Part shown: positions 60,201 to 64,000 of the stretch, in pieces | How the letters are laid out: the number at the start of each line of letters is the position of its first letter | Position numbering within the stretch: the first letter of the stretch is position 1 | Assembly: GCF_007197995.1 (NCBI RefSeq) | Contig: NZ_VKKH01000004.1 | Coordinates: 310,001 to 374,000 of the forward strand | Length of the DNA: 64,000 nucleotides | Origin: Aliiglaciecola sp. M165 | GTDB taxonomy: Bacteria; Pseudomonadota; Gammaproteobacteria; Enterobacterales; Alteromonadaceae | Direction of reading: 5' to 3' | Notes under the pieces: generated by a model | Told to the model about the DNA's origin: nothing | What the model saw: the letters and a program-made list of their open reading frames with translations, nothing else | Database searches by the model: none | Translations under genes and position numbers: made by a program

Positions 60201-60854
60201 CCAACTGTTTTGCTTTGAAAACGCTTCTTTAAGCCAGCCTTTTTCTGCCAATGCAAACTTTCCAGGTACTGGCAGTGCTAAGCTGCTCAAATGCATGGGC
60301 CAGGTTTTACAGGCTAACAACACTGACGAATAATCAAGTGGCAAAGAGTCAACGTCTTCAGGCATAACAAATGCCAGCCGACTAGGTTGCGCCATACGCA
60401 TTTTTGCAAAAGGTAGATTACCTGTGGGTTCACCGTAGTCGACCGGTACATTTTTCCCATTTGGCCCTGAATCCGGAAAATCAGTATCCCCTTGTCCCTC
60501 GACTATCTCAGGGCCAGTAGCATCTAAAAACGCCTGCTCGCCAAAATGCTGAGCAGGTAATTCAAGGATGATAATACTTTCTCTGTTAGGATCTTTGGGT
60601 ATCAGCCGAGGTGGTTGCTCAGGAGCAACTTTTAAATTAATGACCCTAAGTTCAAACAGCAGCAAATCGTCTGGCCGCCTGCCTTGCAATACTAACTGTT
60701 CATATCCAGCAATACCGATTTTGGACCAAAAATTACGATGATCGGTAGCCTGAACGGCAGATACTTTACTGGAGGTTACAACTTTCTTATTGGTTCTTTT
60801 TGATATACGTGAACTGCTTTTTCGCGTTACTACATCAGTTTTTCTAACTGACAT
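57243..60854 (-). CDS. Giant protein of unknown function, first of a coupled pair
   Basis: This 1203-residue protein is not recognised. The first 35 residues are very rich in Lys, Arg and Ser; no signal peptide or clear membrane helix follows. Residues about 200-330 are alanine-rich and helical, the middle third holds segments such as HIELWHTGLAS and IRAIWSPDY, and the last 300 residues are strikingly beta-like with alternating hydrophobic residues and glycine runs (SLFGGGGFFALGIGTTG). That pattern could form a beta-barrel or beta-solenoid. Its stop overlaps the start of the 1445-residue gene. The divergent MerR gene shares its 243-bp upstream region. No role can be stated. Confidence 0.9.
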   Translation of the reverse strand: MSVRKTDVVTRKSSSRISKRTNKKVVTSSKVSAVQATDHRNFWSKIGIAGYEQLVLQGRRPDDLLLFELRVINLKVAPEQPPRLIPKDPNRESIIILELPAQHFGEQAFLDATGPEIVEGQGDTDFPDSGPNGKNVPVDYGEPTGNLPFAKMRMAQPSRLAFVMPEDVDSLPLDYSSVLLACKTWPMHLSSLALPVPGKFALAEKGWLKEAFSKQNSWAITSKFAMQAMTTQASARVTSAVRASATRVAKQLVQNFSGKITQRSRQQINRIANTEFSLLKRRYSKLNYGDISELGETLFALILIKQVAVRSAELAAGIVEVIEGLKYVFNPHQPPASVTALELPYRLITSPLPGSHWRHLEQSLVHNNHIELWHTGLASSSLATTTNKTPIRAIWSPDYELDGIVAAANMDPPRPFRMSLDGPDREALVKLMAGYTEKQASENRYPPSYKPLPAQADRLILSSIGGLIDAEGSWDYRTLPAGVGLEQWRHLAAQGRDQYVRVVYSGYLYPFGHSASLIKVTERKFESYQNNLSKRVAVLRQRFFIVVREQVKTFNGTGHEFKGRNFPFSSIKINTRVTPNLRAPVQSAIEPADGYLDLFNDAQNPVPKRSAFWPMVSSITDFEFELTGEDIAGKRSSFSMPLLFVGVEANQAKPVHVREAYNAASNSRRNTDFAGSTICYAPLPGNADIQGDPRLPTATMLFRGAEDSSATALDPHIYPEMENADISIRAVQRMLNDPTAKLNVHFPATYKQNGFPASLNGNNAGELFLEATTPFEMGFSEDKSKSDSLGAIASPSMGIAGLSRKIGPTGDPAKVADNTFDPIAFFNDAKILGGISIAELISLTGGLDDAPKMLSREVGEKLEASFDWHTTITQKDSLDIFIHTPKPGLDTSFSMHGVVSAPIGQVNQVTAESLATLENFKINLFGFITIWFDRLQFSTKTGSKPDVMVDLHPLSNNEGPVEFGGPLEFVNQLSDIIPMDGFSDPPNIAVSPSGLTASYSLAIPSVQVGIFALTNMSIGASFSLPFNNEPMQVRFNFSERQNPFSLTVSLFGGGGFFALGIGTTGVEEIEASLEFGAAISIDLGVASGGVEVKGGVYFHWMQESVEISGYVRLHGELSIIGLISASLTFNLSLSYLKENGESVVWGEASLIIEVEVLVFSGSVTAHCRRQFAGSDSDPTFLDLMPAASDWAEYCNAFALEEAA

Positions 60855-60892
60855 AATGACTCCGAGAGCATTGATAACGTTTTTAGGTTATA

Positions 60893-60902
60893 CGAACGTT
60901 CG
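60893..60902. promoter_or_regulatory. Palindrome in the leader of the giant-protein operon
   Basis: CGAACGTTCG is a perfect 10-bp palindrome 39 bases before the start codon of the 1203-residue protein. Palindromes of this form are often regulator sites, for example of TetR-type proteins. No matching regulator lies in the window. Confidence 0.3.
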
Positions 60903-61030
60903 CTTTGCTTGAGATATAGTTAAGTCAAAAGCTTAGTTCAGTAATTTCATAGCAACAAGTGACGCTAAATAAAGACATCAAGACGATAAATTGAAGGACC
61001 GCAGTAAAATAAAAAATGATCATTATTATC

Positions 61031-61061
61031 TTGACCTTAAAGTAACTTTAACCTTTAGACT
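61031..61061 (+). promoter_or_regulatory. MerR-type promoter/operator with 19-bp spacer
   Basis: TTGACC and TAGACT are separated by 19 bp, and the spacer holds the dyad TTAAAGTAACTTTAA. This stretched spacer is the hallmark of promoters activated by MerR proteins, which untwist the DNA. It drives the merR gene itself, whose ATG is 36 bases downstream, so autoregulation is likely. Confidence 0.75.
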
Positions 61062-61097
61062 GACCTTATCAGTTTTAAAAAACGACTTGGAAATAAG

Positions 61098-61937
61098 ATG
61101 TATCGCATTGGTGAGTTCTCTAAAATTGCGCAGGTTGCTGCTAGCCTGCTTCGCTACTATGACGATATTGGGTTGTTTCAGCCTGCACATATTGATGAAG
61201 AAAGCGGCTATCGATTTTATAGTTCGACCCAGCTTCCAAAGCTAAATCGCATTATTGCTTTGAAAGATTTGGGTTTGAGTTTGGAACAAATAAAACGACT
61301 TGTAGAGAATGATATTAGTGCCGACGAAATGCGCGGAATGCTGGCATTGCGCAAAGCGCAAATAGAACAAAACTTGGAAGCAGAACATCAGCGTTTGAAT
61401 GCTGTGGAAAATCGACTGGTTCAAATTGAACGATGCGGGGTAATAGAAGAAGACGAAGTGGTACTAAAACGCATTCCAGCCCAGCCCTTTTTATCGACCC
61501 GCCACATATGTGAAAGCCTCGATGACACATTTAGGCTGATTCAAGAAATTAGAGAAACGACGTCAAAAGAGCTGCCCCAAAACGTCATCGATCGATTTGC
61601 CGCAGTTGTGCACAGCGAACAGTTTGATGAACAGCGCTGGGATTTGGAATTCGGTTTTTTACTCACCAAACCTTTCAACAAATCACTCACTTTGCCAAGC
61701 AACAATACTATGCAAGTCAGAGAATTGCCCGCCATAGATACAGCTCTGACATCTGTTCGAACAGGTGGTCCTGAAAACGGTATTTCTTGTTATGCCGCAA
61801 TTGGTGCATATGCCGAAAAACATGGTTATGTGTTAACAGATGTTGGGCGGGAAGTGTTCCTTGTTCCACCGGGCGAAGTCGATTTTGCTGATATGGTGGT
61901 CGAAATACAATACCCGGTAAGGCAAGCACCAACCTAA
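61098..61937 (+). CDS. MerR-family transcriptional regulator with GyrI-like effector domain
   Basis: This 279-residue regulator has a MerR winged helix (MYRIGEFSKIAQVAASLLRYYDDIGLF begins it; about 1-70), a long dimerisation coiled coil (about 78-115), and a C-terminal domain (about 125-275) of GyrI/SOUL-like pattern, as in BmrR-type drug sensors. No cysteine pattern for metal binding is seen. It is divergent from the giant-protein genes and precedes an SRPBCC gene. Ligands are probably small organic molecules; which one is unknown. Confidence 0.9.
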   Translation: MYRIGEFSKIAQVAASLLRYYDDIGLFQPAHIDEESGYRFYSSTQLPKLNRIIALKDLGLSLEQIKRLVENDISADEMRGMLALRKAQIEQNLEAEHQRLNAVENRLVQIERCGVIEEDEVVLKRIPAQPFLSTRHICESLDDTFRLIQEIRETTSKELPQNVIDRFAAVVHSEQFDEQRWDLEFGFLLTKPFNKSLTLPSNNTMQVRELPAIDTALTSVRTGGPENGISCYAAIGAYAEKHGYVLTDVGREVFLVPPGEVDFADMVVEIQYPVRQAPT

Positions 61938-62048
61938 CCATCAACCAGTTCTCCCTCAATTTTTAAAACCGGACTCAGTGCTGAACTGAGGCTAGCGGGT
62001 AAGTCATGCCTGCAGAAAATCAACTAGCTCTCAAACGAGGAAAATATA

Positions 62049-62564
62049 ATGCAAATTAATGTGAAACATGACCTAAAGGCAAACGTTAGCGCTGAACAGA
62101 TTTGGGCGTTAATTGGGGAACAGTTCGATAGTGTTGGCCAATGGGCCTCAGGTGTTGCAAGCTCTTCAGGCAAACAGAGAGGATCATCAATTAATGGCTC
62201 AAAGTTTACCGGAAGAACATGCCAGACCGACATAGGTGCGGTAGATGAAACCATAACAGAATACAACCCCGGTACATTTTCAGTGGGATATAAGGCGATC
62301 GCTTCTGGGATGCCTTTTTTTGTAAAGCAGCTTAATAATCGATGGAAAATTACGCCTCTGGGTGAGAGCTCATGTCAGGTATCAATGCATTTAGTTGTCG
62401 ACCTAGCGCCAATTATTGGGCACCTCATGGCACCGCTAATGAAAATGCAATTGACAAAACTCACTGGCGAATCAGTCGAAGAATTGATTTATTTTGCTAC
62501 CACTGGCCAAATTCACGTGCGAAAAGTAAAAGCACAACAAAAACTCATGGCCAAAGCGGCGTAA
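62049..62564 (+). CDS. SRPBCC-family (START-like) protein
   Basis: This 171-residue cytoplasmic protein has the START/polyketide-cyclase-like layout: an N-terminal strand (MQINVKHDLKANVSAEQIWALIG), a run of antiparallel strands, and a long C-terminal helix (LTGESVEELIYFATTG region). Such folds bind hydrophobic ligands. It lies 111 bases after the MerR gene and shares its terminator, so it is probably the main target of that regulator and may bind or sequester the inducer. No catalytic residues can be assigned. Confidence 0.8.
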   Translation: MQINVKHDLKANVSAEQIWALIGEQFDSVGQWASGVASSSGKQRGSSINGSKFTGRTCQTDIGAVDETITEYNPGTFSVGYKAIASGMPFFVKQLNNRWKITPLGESSCQVSMHLVVDLAPIIGHLMAPLMKMQLTKLTGESVEELIYFATTGQIHVRKVKAQQKLMAKAA

Positions 62565-62589
62565 ATTGTCTAAGTACAACAGTGAAATC

Positions 62590-62630
62590 GAACAAGATCG
62601 ATTAAAAGTATCTAGGTCTTGTTCTTTTTT
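62590..62630 (+). terminator. Rho-independent terminator after the SRPBCC gene
   Basis: A 10-bp stem (GAACAAGATC / GGTCTTGTTC, one G-U pair) with a 15-nt loop is followed by six T residues. It ends the merR-SRPBCC transcript. Confidence 0.85.
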
Positions 62631-62761
62631 ACTTCTTAGATGTTAAAGCTGAATTGAGAAATTCGTTTACCTGCTTTCACGCAAGGCTCTTATACTTTAT
62701 AAACTAACCAATTCGGCTGTTCGGTGGGCTGATTTGAGTATTCTCATTTACGCGTGAGGCA

Positions 62762-64000
62762 CTAATAATCGTCAACACTATCGTAGTTGTAATCAGGCAG
62801 ATCGTCTGTGTCATTGTCCAGGCGAGACTCAAACGACTCGTTCTTTAACAGACTTGCATCCAATAGGTTGATAAAATCATCCATTTCATCAAGTGGTGCA
62901 AAATCCCTTAGGTAACCTTCTGCGGATAGTTGAAAAATCAAACCTTTTTGAGCGTGTGATGGCAAGTGCAATGATACTTCTGTGAAACAGTGCTGTGCTC
63001 GTTGCCAAGCATCCTCAAACTTGCCATCAAGATAGTCTATATTTGGCGGCATGATAAACACTGTTTTGTCCAATAGACCAAGTTGCAAGAGTTTTCTTGC
63101 TTCCCAAACTGTGCCAGGTCTGTCTGATGGGATCATCAATATAACTTTGCTGCTTTGCATTAAGGTTAAGACTTTTTGCTGCCACTGCTGTTCAGAACTC
63201 TTTATTCTCGCTGCTCCTTGGTATTCACCAGGTAAACCAAAGGTAACGAGCAGCATTACAGGAGATAAAAACCGACTAATTGCGAGTTCTAAATCTACGT
63301 TTCTGACCATAAGTTGGCCCGTTGTTTCAAATGCACGCAGATAAAGTGCAGTGGATTGAATGCTATGTGGCTGATTGATTTTAGCTAACGCTATTTGCAT
63401 GAATGTCTCGGCTTCTTCATCTAACAGCTTATACATATTTTTCAACGCAAATCTTCGTCTGATGAATTCCAGTATGATTCCCAGAATAAAACTCAGGCAT
63501 ACTAGCAGCAAAAGCGTATAAACAAGGTACTCTTGAGCATTCTGTACAATTGATACGACAAGTAGTAGTGAAATCACTAGAACAGAAATTGGAAAAAGTA
63601 ACATTCGACGCGCCTGAGACTGAATCTTGTTACAGACGAGATCCTGACAACTTAGCTTCAAGTCTTTGAACCCAAAGTTAAATAACGTCGATAGAAAGGC
63701 GAGAGAAAGATTCGCTTGAGAAAAGCTGGTCTTAATTTCTTTCTCATCGTGTGCAGGTACATATCGCATTACATCAATGGTGTACCTGAAATAATCAGCA
63801 GTGAATGCGCAGCAGGCAACTAGTAGCAAAAAAATAACCCTAGAATCGGTGAGTGACGGCGCAGCGGGAATTAAAACGAAGGCAACCAAGACCACTATTG
63901 TCCAGAACACTCGGCGAATTGCATTAGGCGATTGTTTTTTCCCAAGAAGCTCTAAAAAAGAATTTACTCGCGCTTTTTTTACTGGCCGTTGTGTGTCATC
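62762..64000 (-). CDS. Membrane protein with possible TIR-like C-terminal domain (5' end outside window)
   Basis: The frame stays open from its stop to the right edge, at least 412 residues; a GTG at 63910 is internal and not a convincing start, because 30 more in-frame residues precede it. Two membrane helices lie within the first 40 residues after that GTG (WTIVVLVAFVLIPA, IFLLLVACCAFTA), with two more about 100 residues later. The C-terminal half contains FGLPGEYQGAARI, SSEQQWQQKVLTLMQSSKVILMIPSD and PGTVWEARKLL (listed piecewise), a pattern that resembles TIR-like or related NAD/nucleotide-binding folds, with a WE glutamate. This fold call is a guess from pattern. The tail is acidic. The function is unknown. 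Confidence 0.6.
   Translation of the reverse strand, partial: DDTQRPVKKARVNSFLELLGKKQSPNAIRRVFWTIVVLVAFVLIPAAPSLTDSRVIFLLLVACCAFTADYFRYTIDVMRYVPAHDEKEIKTSFSQANLSLAFLSTLFNFGFKDLKLSCQDLVCNKIQSQARRMLLFPISVLVISLLLVVSIVQNAQEYLVYTLLLLVCLSFILGIILEFIRRRFALKNMYKLLDEEAETFMQIALAKINQPHSIQSTALYLRAFETTGQLMVRNVDLELAISRFLSPVMLLVTFGLPGEYQGAARIKSSEQQWQQKVLTLMQSSKVILMIPSDRPGTVWEARKLLQLGLLDKTVFIMPPNIDYLDGKFEDAWQRAQHCFTEVSLHLPSHAQKGLIFQLSAEGYLRDFAPLDEMDDFINLLDASLLKNESFESRLDNDTDDLPDYNYDSVDDY

Overview
The window reads as a chromosomal segment of a marine gammaproteobacterium, most probably Alteromonadaceae (Alteromonas, Paraglaciecola or Aliiglaciecola type). The evidence is a complete gammaproteobacterial dcw cluster, a RNase P RNA close to the E. 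coli form, and a sugar locus that joins a TonB-dependent receptor to a tryptophan-halogenase-like protein and SapC proteins. No tRNA, rRNA, insertion sequence, prophage or CRISPR array was seen. The taxon is inferred from protein character only.

Layout. (1) 1-203: start of a periplasmic solute-binding protein cut by the window edge. (2) 360-22825, all on the minus strand: the division and cell-wall cluster in the order mraZ-rsmH-ftsL-ftsI-murE-murF-mraY-murD-ftsW-murG-murC-ddlB-ftsQ-ftsA-ftsZ, then lpxC, an M23 peptidase, secA and mutT. Genes overlap or abut down to ftsQ. A promoter with four GTGG-type repeats at 10-bp spacing precedes mraZ. lpxC has its own near-consensus promoter, and terminators follow lpxC, the M23 gene and secA. 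(3) 23285-42342: a sugar catabolic locus. The plus-strand operon encodes an SDR dehydrogenase, KDGal kinase, KDPGal aldolase, SMP-30 lactonase, GntR regulator, glycerol kinase and aldose epimerase. Minus-strand genes encode SapC, glycerol-3-phosphate dehydrogenase, a sodium/solute symporter, a second SapC, a tryptophan-halogenase-like protein and a TonB receptor. A cytoplasmic GH36 alpha-galactosidase is divergent from the receptor.

(4) 42580-52444: a large PilZ protein, a DUF3089 hydrolase, an S9 peptidase with an M19 lipoprotein dipeptidase, an exonuclease lacking an ordinary start codon, an ABC-2 exporter and a GNAT acetyltransferase. (5) 52472-52850: RNase P RNA on the minus strand. (6) 52906-60854: two very large, translationally coupled proteins of unknown function. 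(7) 61031-62630: an apparently autoregulated MerR regulator and an SRPBCC protein. (8) 62762 to the right edge: a membrane protein with a possible TIR-like C-terminal domain, open at its 5' end.

Main interpretation: region 3 looks built to eat an alpha-galactosyl-glycerol, such as the red-algal osmolyte floridoside. The alpha-galactosidase has no signal peptide, so the galactoside would enter intact and be split inside the cell. Galactose would then follow the oxidative De Ley-Doudoroff route (dehydrogenase, lactonase, kinase, aldolase) and glycerol the GlpK/GlpD route. No glycerol facilitator gene is present, which fits glycerol being released internally. Galactonate dehydratase is the one step not encoded here. 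The other notable unknown is the pair of giant proteins in region 6.
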